From positions 4,716,144-4,780,143 of the forward strand of contig NC_009380.1 of the NCBI RefSeq assembly GCF_000016425.1: a stretch of 64,000 bases of DNA, given 5' to 3'. Below the pieces are notes generated by a model, which was not told where the DNA came from, searched no databases, and was given only the letters and a program-made list of their open reading frames with translations. This DNA is from Salinispora tropica CNB-440 (GTDB lineage Bacteria; Actinomycetota; Actinomycetes; Mycobacteriales; Micromonosporaceae). Of this stretch, positions 24,033 through 32,730 are shown in pieces. Numbering within the stretch: the first letter of the stretch is position 1; each line of letters begins with the position of its first letter. The translations under genes were made by a program, and so were the position numbers.

Positions 24033-25501
24033 TTCGCATCGACCACGTCACCTGGACCTATCCGCACGCCGAACAGCCGAGTCTGCGCAACCTCAACCTG
24101 CGCATCAACCCAGGCGAGTTCGTGATCCTCTGCGGCGCGTCAGGGTCCGGCAAGTCCACCGCACTCCGGCTCATGAACGGCCTCATCCCCCACTTCCACG
24201 AGGATGGCGTCCTCACCGGAACCGTCACTGTCGACGGGCTGGTCACGACCAATGCAGAGCTGGACGCTATCGGCCTCGTTACCGGCACCGTGCTGCAGCA
24301 TCCGAAGCGCCAGTTCTTCACCGACACCGCCCCGGAGGAGGTGGCCTTCGCGATGGAGAACTTCGGCTTCTCACCGGAGGAGATCCGGCGCCGCGTCGTG
24401 AAGACGGTCGAGGATCTCTCCGTGGGGGTACTGGTCGAACAACGCCTGCGGGATCTCTCCGGCGGTCAGCAGCAACAGGTCGCGATCGCCGCTGCGATCG
24501 CCCACCGCCCCAGCATCCTCCTGCTGGATGAACCCAGCTCGAACCTCTCGTCCGATGCGGTGCAGCGCCTCACCGCCACACTCGCCAGCCTGAAGGCGCA
24601 AGGGGTGACCATCGTGATCGCCGAACACCGACTGCGCTACCTGGATGACCTCGTCGACCGAGTCATCGTGATGCGCGACGGCGCGATCGACGTCGAGTGG
24701 CCCGCGGTACAACTCCGTGCCGTGCCGGATGATGAGCTCGCCCGCGAGGGACTCCGTGGGGTCGTGAGCACGGTCGATCTGCCGGCTTTGCCAGCCTCGG
24801 GCGCTAGCATCGTCGCAGGAGTCGACGCATCGGATGTCCCGGGCGCCGAGCTCGAACTGGAGGCGATCCGCTGTCACCTCGGCGGGCGCGTCGTGCTCGA
24901 CATCGACCGCGTCGCCTTCGCCGACGGCTCGGTTACCGCGATCCGCGGAGTCAACGGTGCAGGGAAGTCCACTTTCGCCCGAATCGTCACCGGCCTGCAA
25001 CGCAGCACCGGCACCGTCGTCCTCGATGGGAAGGCGATGAGCCCGCGGGCGCGCCAGCGTGCGAGCGCGATCGTCATGCAGGACGTCCAGCGGCAGCTTT
25101 TCACCGACAGCGTCAGAGCCGAAATCCACCTCGCCGGCACCGACGCCCCCGAGGCTGCTGATACGGACGCGGTCCTCGATGCCCTAGACCTCGCGCACCT
25201 CGCCGAACGGCATCCCCTGTCGCTCTCCGGTGGCCAACAACAGCGCCTCGTCGTGGCCGCCGTCCGAGTGGCCGGCCGACGCATCGTCGTGTTCGACGAG
25301 CCCAGCTCCGGCGTGGACCGCCACCACCTGCGGTCCATCGCTGACCAGATCCGCCGCCTCGCTGCCAACGGCGCCATCGTCCTACTCATCAGCCACGACG
25401 ACGACCTGCTCGCGCTCGCCGCAGACCGGCAGCTCACTCTGGCCCCACCGCTGAGCTCGCCGCGGAAGCCGTCATGGCGCTCACGGAGAACCGACCGTTG
25501 A
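24029..25501 (+). CDS. ECF transporter ATPase, two ABC domains fused (EcfA-EcfA')
   Basis: 490 residues with two complete ABC domains. Domain 1 has Walker A GASGSGKST, signature LSGGQQQQVAIA and Walker B ILLLDEPSSNL; domain 2 has GVNGAGKST, LSGGQQQRLVVA and IVVFDEPSSGV. The Q-loop regions read VLQHPKRQFFTDT and VMQDVQRQLFTDS, as in ECF ATPases. Fusion of A and A' is common in actinobacterial ECF systems. It is the last intact gene of the cassette begun at 22329. Confidence 0.88.
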   Translation: MIRIDHVTWTYPHAEQPSLRNLNLRINPGEFVILCGASGSGKSTALRLMNGLIPHFHEDGVLTGTVTVDGLVTTNAELDAIGLVTGTVLQHPKRQFFTDTAPEEVAFAMENFGFSPEEIRRRVVKTVEDLSVGVLVEQRLRDLSGGQQQQVAIAAAIAHRPSILLLDEPSSNLSSDAVQRLTATLASLKAQGVTIVIAEHRLRYLDDLVDRVIVMRDGAIDVEWPAVQLRAVPDDELAREGLRGVVSTVDLPALPASGASIVAGVDASDVPGAELELEAIRCHLGGRVVLDIDRVAFADGSVTAIRGVNGAGKSTFARIVTGLQRSTGTVVLDGKAMSPRARQRASAIVMQDVQRQLFTDSVRAEIHLAGTDAPEAADTDAVLDALDLAHLAERHPLSLSGGQQQRLVVAAVRVAGRRIVVFDEPSSGVDRHHLRSIADQIRRLAANGAIVLLISHDDDLLALAADRQLTLAPPLSSPRKPSWRSRRTDR

Positions 25502-25599
25502 GAAAGCCCGATGACGACACCCAACCGGTGCACCGCACTCAGAACAACGAGACCACGCCCGGCGATCGGGTTGGGCGTGTCGCAACCGTGCCCTCGACG

Positions 25600-25830
25600 C
25601 AGAACTCACGCCAACCACACCGCCCGATCAAGGCCGACCACAGCCAGCTCAAACACCGATTCAGACCAACACGCCGGCGACATTCCGACCCCACCGCGCC
25701 CCACGATCGTCACCGGAGACGCCTTCGTGCATAAGCGCCACCGCAGACACTACGACCTGACCCACCGACACCCCAGTCACAACTCGGATGGCCGCAGCGC
25801 TCACCGAGCTCACCCCAAGCGATCTGACCA
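25600..25830 (+). pseudogene. IS6-family transposase, C-terminal remnant
   Basis: Pieces in different frames match the end of IS6-type transposases: RPIKADHSQLKHRFRP (compare NNxxEADHGRLKxRLRP), TIVTGDAFVHKRHRRHYDL (compare VITGHAFVQNLRRGHYEL) and RMAAALTELTPSDL at the stop. Several frameshifts and no catalytic core remain. It marks the right end of the transporter cassette. Confidence 0.6.
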
Positions 25831-26165
25831 GTGCCCGCTGACAGGGCTCGACGTGCCCACCGAACCGCAATACAACAGCGCCCAGCAGGTTCGGGTATGT
25901 ATGTCCAGCGCGGCTGGGTCACGACAGCAGGGTGGCCATGGTGGCCAGGGCGGTACTCACGCGTCCAGCCGGGACAACAGCCGGACCAGCGCGGACGACA
26001 CCGCCCGGTCCGGCCAGGACAGATTCGGCTTACACGGCGACCATCGCCTATGCGACCCATACGCATCGCACAAAGCGTGCTGAGCGTGCCCTCGGGAATC
26101 CGGCATCCACGGGTCCACTAACACGCTCAGTCGAATATCGGCCTCATCGGCTACTCCTGGTATCG
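25831..26165. other. Intergenic, no recognisable gene
   Basis: About 335 bp with no frame of convincing composition. It includes the 3' flank of the repeat-protein gene on the minus strand. Confidence 0.45.
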
Positions 26166-26999
26166 TCACCCCCTTGGGGTGATTTCTTGTTGAATGTACT
26201 GCATGATGACGTAATCGCGGAATTCATCCGGAGTGAGTGAAGGTTCGGCCGCCGTGACAAGAGCTTGATTGCTGGCGCTCGTGAACATCAAGGAGAGCGA
26301 CCCCGAAGGCGGCGAAGGGATTATTAGTCCCCACTTGAACCACTCTTCGGGAAAGGCGATGAGGCGCTCGTTCGAGCGTTCGGCAAGCCTCCAGCCTGAG
26401 TAGGGGTAGGCCACAAGGCGCCCGTCCGCTCCCCAGGTGTAGCCCCACTCCTGTGGGTAGGCGATAGCCCGCTCGTCCGGCCCTTCCTTGACTCTCCAGC
26501 CTGAGCGGGGGTAGGCGACAAGACGCCCGTCCCCTCCCCAGGTGTAGCCCGACTCCTGTGGGTAGGCGATAGCCCGCTCGTCCGGCCCTTCCTTGACTCT
26601 CCAGCCTGAGCGGGGGTAGGCGACAAGACGCCCGTCCCCTCCCCAGGTGTAGCCCGACTCCTGTGGGTAGGCGATAGCCCGCTCGTCCGGCCCTTCCTTG
26701 ACTCTCCAGCCTGAGCGGGGGTAGGCGACAAGACGCCCGTCCCCTCCCCACGTGTAACCCCACTCCTGAGGGAAGGCCACCTCGACGCCGTCCGGCCCTT
26801 CCTTGACCCGCCAGCCTGTTTCCGGATAGAAGCCAGTAGTGAAACCAGAATAGTTCACGTCCAAGTTCAGTATCAATCCGTCGACCGCGTTGGCCCGCGC
26901 AGGTAGCGCTCCGAAGGCAAGACCGAGAAGGGTCACAACGATCGTTAGCCCGACCCCTTTCCGCAATTGATGCAACCACATTCTGTTACTGGATACCAC
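26166..26999 (-). CDS. Secreted protein of tandem 35-residue repeats
   Basis: 277 residues. GTG at 26999 follows CTGAGGAG at a good distance (ATG at 26981 is an alternative). The N-terminus KGVGLTIVVTLLGLAFGALP then ARA is a signal peptide. The body is built of 35-residue repeats alternating GWRVKEGPDERAIAYPQES and GYTWGGDGRLVAYPRS; both halves share a G-x-R-x-[IV]-AYP-x-x-S pattern, so the basic unit is ~17 residues, suggesting a beta-hairpin solenoid. The ~80-residue C-terminus is non-repetitive. Codon usage is less GC-extreme at the 5' end than in neighbours, hinting at transfer. Function unknown. Confidence 0.7.
   Translation of the reverse strand: MVSSNRMWLHQLRKGVGLTIVVTLLGLAFGALPARANAVDGLILNLDVNYSGFTTGFYPETGWRVKEGPDGVEVAFPQEWGYTWGGDGRLVAYPRSGWRVKEGPDERAIAYPQESGYTWGGDGRLVAYPRSGWRVKEGPDERAIAYPQESGYTWGGDGRLVAYPRSGWRVKEGPDERAIAYPQEWGYTWGADGRLVAYPYSGWRLAERSNERLIAFPEEWFKWGLIIPSPPSGSLSLMFTSASNQALVTAAEPSLTPDEFRDYVIMQYIQQEITPRG
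26393..26818 (-). repeat. 105-bp tandem repeats coding for 35-residue units
   Basis: About four units. The middle two (around 26485-26695) are identical or nearly so over their full length, while the outer units differ at several bases. That shows recent in-frame duplication. Not CRISPR: the repeats are contiguous with no spacers and lie inside a reading frame. Confidence 0.9.
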
Positions 27000-27432
27000 G
27001 GAAGCACTCCTCAGGTTCAGATCAGGCAGGTACGACACCCCCCGTGTAAGATTTCGGCGATCATGACAGTAAATGAGCGATGTCATCTCCGTCAATAGCA
27101 TCGCATGTTTAACCGTTGCGCTGGTCACGAGTTGCTGGGCGGGATTTCGACTGTTTCCGACCTTGATCGGTGCTGTGTTCCACCACGCTGGGCCGGTGTG
27201 CCGCCAGCCGGGCCACCCATGCGACACGAGCCTCGACCCCGACGTCCCGCGCCGGGGCATGCTCGTCCTCACCCCGGCGACCTCGGGTTCTCCACGCGCT
27301 CCGTCGATCTCGTCGACAAGGTCAGCGGCGAAGCGCTGACCTGGTCCCAAACGCTCCCCGTCCACCTGGACCATGGGTGGAACGTCGCCGCCATCTACAC
27401 CAGCCCCGCACCACTTCCCCTGAGGAGCACCT
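27000..27432 (+). other. Intergenic, possible decayed gene tail
   Basis: No intact gene. A + strand frame ending with a stop near 27422 contains GFSTRSVDLVDKVSGEALTW and LDHGWNVAAIYTSPAPLP, which looks protein-like, but no start or family is recognisable. It ends 10 bp before the PfkB gene and may be the end of a broken upstream operon partner. Confidence 0.35.
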
Positions 27433-28383
27433 GTGAGCACTGAGATCGACGTCCTTGTCCTGGGCGGCGCCGGCGTGGACACCATCGTCTACGCACCGCA
27501 GCTGCCCCTTCCGTTCGCCGACAGCTACATGGTGCCGACGATCACGACCCGCGCGGGGCAGACCGGCGACTTCGTGGCGGTGGCGGTCCACGCCCTGGGC
27601 CTGCGTACCCACCACATCGACATGATCGGCGACGACCACGAGGGCGACTTGGTCCGCGCCCTGCACGCCGAGCGGGGCATTCCACTCACCGTCGTTCCGC
27701 TGCGGGCCGGTACCCGCCGTGCGGTCAACCTCGTCGCCCCCGACGGACGGCGGCTGTCCCTGTACGACAGCAGCCGATCCGAGGCGGGGGACCGGCTCCC
27801 CGTGGAGATGGTCACCGCCTTCGCCGCGGCGAGCCGGCACGCCCACGTCTCGATCACCTATCCGTGCGCCTTCGCCCTCCCCATGCTGCGCGCGGCGGGC
27901 GTGACCATCTCCACGGACCTGCACAACTGGGACGGCAAGGAGCCCTACCACGAGGACTTCGCCTACGCGGCCGACCTCGTCTTCGTGTCGTCGGCCGCAC
28001 TGGCCGACCCCGAGCAGACGATGCGGCGCATCGTCGAACGCGGCCGGGCCCGCACGGTCGTCGCCACCGCCGGAGCCGAGGGGGCGTACCTACTGGTCGA
28101 CGGCGAGTTCAGCCATGTTCCGGCGGTCGATCCGACGGCGCAGGTGGTGGACTCCAACGGTGCGGGCGACGCCTTCGCCGCAGGCTTCCTACTCGGCTGG
28201 CTCGCAGGGGAGCCGGCGCGGCGGTGCGCCCTGTACGGCGCGATCTCCGGGGCCTACGCCTGCACCGTGGCGGCGATGAGCGTCGATTCCATCGACCGGG
28301 GCGCGCTGCTCGCCCGTGCGGCGGAACTGGACCCGACCGCGGGTCGAGCCGCCGCTGGTGACGGCACCCGGGAGTGGAGGTGA
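27433..28383 (+). CDS. PfkB-family carbohydrate/nucleoside kinase
   Basis: 316 residues. The ribokinase-fold signatures are present: VLGGAGVDTIVY at the N-terminus, TRAGQTGDFVAVAVHALG (glycine-rich substrate loop) and the C-terminal DSNGAGDAFAAGFLLGW with the catalytic Asp. It phosphorylates a sugar, nucleoside or similar alcohol with ATP; the substrate cannot be read. GTG at 27433 follows TGAGGAGC. The stop overlaps the GTG of a broken GMC oxidoreductase gene, so they once formed an operon. Confidence 0.85.
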   Translation: MSTEIDVLVLGGAGVDTIVYAPQLPLPFADSYMVPTITTRAGQTGDFVAVAVHALGLRTHHIDMIGDDHEGDLVRALHAERGIPLTVVPLRAGTRRAVNLVAPDGRRLSLYDSSRSEAGDRLPVEMVTAFAAASRHAHVSITYPCAFALPMLRAAGVTISTDLHNWDGKEPYHEDFAYAADLVFVSSAALADPEQTMRRIVERGRARTVVATAGAEGAYLLVDGEFSHVPAVDPTAQVVDSNGAGDAFAAGFLLGWLAGEPARRCALYGAISGAYACTVAAMSVDSIDRGALLARAAELDPTAGRAAAGDGTREWR

Positions 28384-28558
28384 CGGGCACGTCGGCTGCC
28401 ACCGGCTACGACATCGTCATCCTCGGGACGGGGTGGCGGGCTGCGTGCTGGCGAGCCGGTTGAGCGAGGATCCCGACCGGTCCGTCTGCCTGGTGGAGGC
28501 CGGTCCGGACTACGACGCGCGGCCCAACGCCGGGAGAAGGCAGCATGAGGCGGTCTGA
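28380..28558 (+). pseudogene. GMC oxidoreductase, N-terminal remnant
   Basis: GTG at 28380 opens TGYDIVILGTG, then the frame shifts and continues AGCVLASRLSEDPDRSVCLV and EAGPDYDAR, the FAD-binding start of glucose-methanol-choline oxidoreductases. It breaks off after ~60 residues and is joined to an MFS fragment in the middle of both genes, a deletion scar. Confidence 0.7.
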
Positions 28559-29462
28559 CCCCGACGCAGCTCGGCGTCGGCATGGCGATCGCGGGGACGG
28601 TCGGGTTCGCCATGACCGTGCCGATCGGACGGTTCGCGGACCGGTACGGACCCCGGAACGTGCTGCTGGCGAACTGTCTCCGGCCGGCGGCCGGCTACCT
28701 AGCCGATCTCGGGGTACACGGCTTCACGCTGTTTGTCGTGGTCGCGTCGCTCCTTTTCGTCATGGACCGGGCGGGCCAACCACTCAACCAGACACTCGTG
28801 GGGCGCCTCATCGTCGGTGCCGAACGCAACCGGACTATGGGATTCATCCACGCGCTCCGCAACGTCGGGTTCACGGTGGGCTTCTCGCTGGCAGGAATCG
28901 CCCTGGCCACCGGTTCGGTCACCGCGTTCCGGTGGCTGTTCATCGGCAACGCACTCAGCTTCGTCCTGACCTTCGGGCTCCGGTGCCTGCTGCCCTCGGT
29001 GCGGTTGTCGGTCACTGTGGCGGCCGAGGGCGGAGCTCCCGCGCCTCCCGTGGTGGCACCGATGCGCAATCGGCCGTTCGTTCTGGTGACCGCCGCGAAC
29101 GGGGTGCTCTTCCTGCACGACGTGATCCTCATCATGGTGCTGCCGTTGTGGGTAGCCAACCACACCAGCGCTCCTATATAGATGATCATCATCCTGGTTG
29201 CCACGAACACCATCGTTACGGTGCTCGGTCAGGTGCGCCTCACCCGGCACGTGACCACGCTGGCGTCGACTGCCCGGGCCACCATGGTCTCGGCCGTGTT
29301 GCTCGCGGCGGCGTGCCTGACGTTCGCACTGAGCGGTCAGGCCACAGCAGTAGCCGGGCAGTCGCCGCCTTGATGGTCGCCCTGCTCCTGCTCACTGGGA
29401 CGGAGCTGCTGCATTCGGCCTCGGCGCCCCCGGCGGAGCCCGCAGCGGCGGGCACCACCTGA
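28555..29462 (+). pseudogene. MFS transporter, 5'-truncated and interrupted
   Basis: Starts mid-protein with LTPTQLGVGMAIAGTVGFAM, GRFADRYGPRNVLL (MFS loop motif) and MGFIHALRNVGFTVGF, and reaches a stop at 29181. Coding then resumes with IIILVATNTIVTVLGQVRLT and again, in another frame, with the C-terminal helix ALMVALLLLTGTELLHSAS. The N-terminus is missing, and a stop plus an internal deletion/frameshift disrupt the rest. Confidence 0.75.
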
Positions 29463-29539
29463 GCCGGCCCGTCACCGCGGGACGGCAAGAAACCGATGAC
29501 CGCACCGCTTACGGTGCAACCGAAACGGAAGGACACGTT

Positions 29540-29920
29540 ATGAGCACTTTCTCGTTCGACGGACTGCACCACGTTCAGCTCGCCATCCCGGCTGGTGCGG
29601 AGGACCTGTGCCGTCAGTTCTGGGGCGACGTGCTGGGCATGACCGAGCTTGAGAAGCCGCCTGTGCTGGCTGCCCGCGGTGGCTGCTGGTTCCGCGGCGG
29701 GGGCCTCGAGGTGCACCTGGGCGTGGAGGAAGATTTCCGGCCGGCCCGCAAGGCACACCCCGGCATCCAGGTGACCTCGCTGAACGGACTGGCCCAGCGA
29801 CTGACTGAGGGCGGCCACGAGGTGATCTGGGACGACAACTTCCCCGGCCACCGGCGCTTCTACGCCTTCGACAAGCTCGGCAACCGGCTGGAGTTCCTCG
29901 AGCCGGCGCCAACGTCCTGA
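29540..29920 (+). CDS. VOC-family (glyoxalase-fold) protein
   Basis: 126 residues, one VOC unit: LHHVQLAIPAGAEDLCRQFW, then MTELEKPPVLAARGG, LEVHLGVEEDF and NRLEFLEPA at the end. Metal-ligand positions (H near the N-terminus, H in LEVHLG, E in LEFLEP) fit glyoxalase/dioxygenase relatives. Substrate unknown. ATG follows AACGGAAGGACACGTT. Monocistronic. Confidence 0.82.
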   Translation: MSTFSFDGLHHVQLAIPAGAEDLCRQFWGDVLGMTELEKPPVLAARGGCWFRGGGLEVHLGVEEDFRPARKAHPGIQVTSLNGLAQRLTEGGHEVIWDDNFPGHRRFYAFDKLGNRLEFLEPAPTS

Positions 29921-30090
29921 CCACCCGCAGCCGGACACGCTCTGACTGGACGTTTGCTTCATCTTCGGGCCGGTAATGGCCGATTCGCGCCTCGACCTCG
30001 GTAGCGCGAAATGCCCGACCCGACCTAGAAAGAAAACATATCGGTGGACATAGGCCTACCCGGTTTCAACGCATATCGCCCCGGGATCGT

Positions 30091-31037
30091 GTCTGGTTCA
30101 CTTTCATCCCGCACTGACGGACATGACGTCCGCCAGGTCGAGGCCCCGACACCGTACGCCTGCTTCATGACCGAACGGCGCCCCTACCCGTCCGACCTGT
30201 CCGACGCCCGCTGGGCCCTGATCGCACCCCGCCTAACCGCCTGGCGGCAAGCCCGCACCGACGCCGGCGTCAGCGGACGTACCCCCACCCACGACCTGCG
30301 CGACATCTTCAACGCCATCCTCTACATCAACCGCACCGGCATCGCCTGGCGCTACCTACCCCACGACTTCCCGCCCTACCGCACCGTCTACGGCTACTTC
30401 GCCGCCTGGAGCAAAGAAGGCATCTTCACCGAACTCAACTACCAGCTCACCGGCCTCGTCCGCGACCACCACGGCCGCACCACCGAACCCACCGCATCCA
30501 TCATGGACAGCCAGAGCGTGAAGACCTCCACCAACGTCCCACTATCCACACAGGGCACCGACGCCGGAAAGAAAGTCGTCGGCCGCAAACGCGGCATCCT
30601 CACCGACACCCTCGGCCTCCTCCTCGCCGTCACCGTCACCGCCGCAAGCGCCAGCGACAACACCATCGGCATCAACCTGCTCAACCAGGCCACCACCACC
30701 CACCCCACCCTCACCAAAACCTGGGTCGACGCCGGCTTCAAAAACCGCGTCGTCGAACACGGCGCCGCACTCGGCGTCGACGTCGAGACCGTCACCAAAG
30801 ACCCCCAGGCCAAAGGCTTCAGCGTGGTCAAACGGCGATGGGTCGTCGAACGCACCATCGGCTGGCTCATGCACCACCGCCGACTCGTCCGCGACTACGA
30901 AGCACGACCCGACAACTCCGCCAGCATGATCACCATCGCCATGATCGACAACCTCGCCAAACGCCTCACCACCGAAACCACCCCAACCTGGCGAGAACCC
31001 CTACAACCCCAACACACACAAAATACGTGAATCAGAC
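30091..31037 (+). mobile_element. IS5-type insertion sequence
   Basis: One transposase gene flanked by imperfect terminal inverted repeats: GTCTGGTTCAC at 30091-30101 and GTGAATCAGAC at 31027-31037 (10 of 11 complementary), with homology possibly extending 1-5 bases outward. Total ~950 bp, normal for this group. Target-site duplications are not obvious. Confidence 0.75.
30167..31030 (+). CDS. IS5-family DDE transposase
   Basis: 287 residues, apparently intact. The N-terminal SDLSDARWALIAPRL and GIAWRYLPHDFPPYRTVYGY are the DUF4096-like start of IS5/IS1112-type transposases. The DDE triad appears as IMDSQSVKTS (first D), KTWVDAGFKN (second D) and RRWVVERTIGWL (E). The ATG at 30167 matches the usual N-terminus MTERRPYP. 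Probably recently active, since the gene has no defects. Confidence 0.9.
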   Translation: MTERRPYPSDLSDARWALIAPRLTAWRQARTDAGVSGRTPTHDLRDIFNAILYINRTGIAWRYLPHDFPPYRTVYGYFAAWSKEGIFTELNYQLTGLVRDHHGRTTEPTASIMDSQSVKTSTNVPLSTQGTDAGKKVVGRKRGILTDTLGLLLAVTVTAASASDNTIGINLLNQATTTHPTLTKTWVDAGFKNRVVEHGAALGVDVETVTKDPQAKGFSVVKRRWVVERTIGWLMHHRRLVRDYEARPDNSASMITIAMIDNLAKRLTTETTPTWREPLQPQHTQNT

Positions 31038-31055
31038 GTCCTCTGAGGAGTTGGC

Positions 31056-31480
31056 ATGGTCGAACCATCCGGGGCAGCACCTGCCCTAAGCGTCGCGGAC
31101 CTTATCGTGACACAGGGACGGCACGGTGGGGGACGCCTGCTCGTGCCGGGCCTGACCCTGTAGGTCGCCGCTGGCGAGATTGTGGGGTGTGGTGCGAGGA
31201 CAGGACCTCGGCCACGGTCCTGCTCGATGTGTTCGCCGGCATCAGTGTCGTCCAGGCGGAGCGGGAGATGCCTGGCCGGCCGATGCCGGTTACGATCATG
31301 GACGCCGTTGGCACCGGCCGGGCCTGCTCTCGGTACTTCCTCCGCGACCACCCACCCGAACACCCGATGTCCCGGCGTTCCCCTGGGCCTAACCAAGGCC
31401 ACCTGGGTTGTTGGCGGACTTCCTCTGGAAGCATCTCGCGCGTCCGTGAGGAAGAACAGACGCAGCAACGGAAACGGTAA
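31056..31480 (+). pseudogene. ABC transporter ATPase, N-terminal remnant
   Basis: ATG at 31056, after CTGAGGAG, opens SVADLIVTQGRHGGGRLLVP and GLTL, then a TAG stop near 31162, then VAAGEIVG, the usual start of an ABC domain just before Walker A. Walker A is not preserved: the frame shifts and only TSATVLLDVFAGIS is readable. The remainder to 31480 has no clear meaning. The IS5 element ends ~20 bp upstream. Confidence 0.55.
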
Positions 31481-31485
31481 TCAAT

Positions 31486-31812
31486 ATGAACGAGCCCAGC
31501 ACGATCGTCGAACGTCAGCTTGACGCCTACAACACCCATAACCTCGAAGCCTTTGTCAACACCTACGCGCCCGACGTGAGGATCGACCGGCGCGACGGAT
31601 CGCAGATCACCGGTCGGGAAGCCCTCCGTGACGCGTACGCCGATCAATTCGCCAAAGGACGATGCCGCGCGGAGATTACGGCCCGAATGACGGAAGGTGA
31701 CTGGGTGATCGACCATGAGATGGCGCACGGGCTGGCCGATGAGCCTATCCGTGTGCTGGTGGCATACCGGGTGCGGACCGGCCTCATCGACCGCGTCCAC
31801 TTCTTCGGCTGA
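31486..31812 (+). CDS. NTF2-like (SnoaL/steroid-isomerase fold) protein
   Basis: 108 residues: IVERQLDAYNTHNLEAFVNT, YAPDVRI, ITGREALRDAYADQFA and the C-terminal VAYRVRTGLIDRVHFFG are typical of the NTF2-like superfamily. Small cone-shaped enzymes or ligand binders of this type include isomerases, cyclases and hydratases; the reaction is unknown. It is probably in an operon with the SDR 10 bp downstream. Confidence 0.8.
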   Translation: MNEPSTIVERQLDAYNTHNLEAFVNTYAPDVRIDRRDGSQITGREALRDAYADQFAKGRCRAEITARMTEGDWVIDHEMAHGLADEPIRVLVAYRVRTGLIDRVHFFG

Positions 31813-31822
31813 CGGAGTCCTG

Positions 31823-32518
31823 ATGAGCAGATATGTAGTTACCGGGGCCACCGGCGGCATCGGCGGAGCCGTCGCGGAACTGCTGCATGAGGAAGGGCAT
31901 CAACTGGTCTTGGTGGGTAGCCACCGCGGGCGTCTCGACGCAGCGGCCGGGCGATTGGGTGGATGCGAGACCCTTGTTCTCGATTTGCTGGACGTGGCGG
32001 GCATCGCCGCTCGCGGATCCGCCCTGGCCGCCGGAGACAGCCCCATCGATGGCCTCGTGCACAGCGCGGGTCTGGCCCAGCTGGGCGCCATCGCCGACTC
32101 TGAGGCCGAAAGTTGGATGCAGCAGTACAAAGTCAACGTGGCAGGCCCGGCTGAGCTCACCCGTTGTCTGTTGCCTGCGCTCCGGGCTGCTCGCGGCCAG
32201 GTGATCTTCGTCAACTCCGGTCAGGGCCTACGCACCAGCCCCGGGTGGGGCGCATATTCCGCGAGCAAACACGCGGCCCGCGCGCTCGCGCAGGCGTTGC
32301 GCGCGGAGGAGGGCCCGCACGGGATTCGCGTGACGAGCGTCTACCCCGGCAGGACAGCCACCGAGATGCAGCAGGCCATACGTCGACAGGAGGGTGCCCA
32401 GTACGTGGCGCACACGTACATTCAGCCGCGCAGCGTGGCCCGGACCGTGCTGGCGGCGCTCATGTCGCCCCGTGACATGGAGGTCACCGACGTGTCCGTG
32501 GCCGTTCCTGGCGCATGA
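31823..32518 (+). CDS. Short-chain dehydrogenase/reductase
   Basis: 231 residues, classical SDR. Cofactor motif TGATGGIGGAVAELL is at the N-terminus, HSAG near residue 77, catalytic Ser in FVNSGQG and YSASKHA as YxxxK. SDR C-terminal YPGRTATEM follows. ATG at 31823 after GACGGAG. Located just after the NTF2-like gene; both probably act on one small substrate. Confidence 0.85.
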   Translation: MSRYVVTGATGGIGGAVAELLHEEGHQLVLVGSHRGRLDAAAGRLGGCETLVLDLLDVAGIAARGSALAAGDSPIDGLVHSAGLAQLGAIADSEAESWMQQYKVNVAGPAELTRCLLPALRAARGQVIFVNSGQGLRTSPGWGAYSASKHAARALAQALRAEEGPHGIRVTSVYPGRTATEMQQAIRRQEGAQYVAHTYIQPRSVARTVLAALMSPRDMEVTDVSVAVPGA

Positions 32519-32730
32519 CGTGAGACAACAGCCCATCGCGGGGTTCCCACCCACCTTGGGCAAGCCCTGTCCGCGTCTCTGGGAGACGGCCGGGGCGGAC
32601 GACTGTCGGACGGTCGTCATAGCCGGGGATCGCCTGGTCAGGCCCCCGCCGCTCCATCTCGTTCCGCTAAAGGGCAGTTCGTCGCGGATCTGCGGGTAGG
32701 TATCGAAGTGCCGGATACCCCGTACCCTGA

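Noticed and set aside
26393..26818. Possible CRISPR array
   Set aside because: Units are contiguous 105-bp coding repeats without spacers, inside a secreted protein gene.
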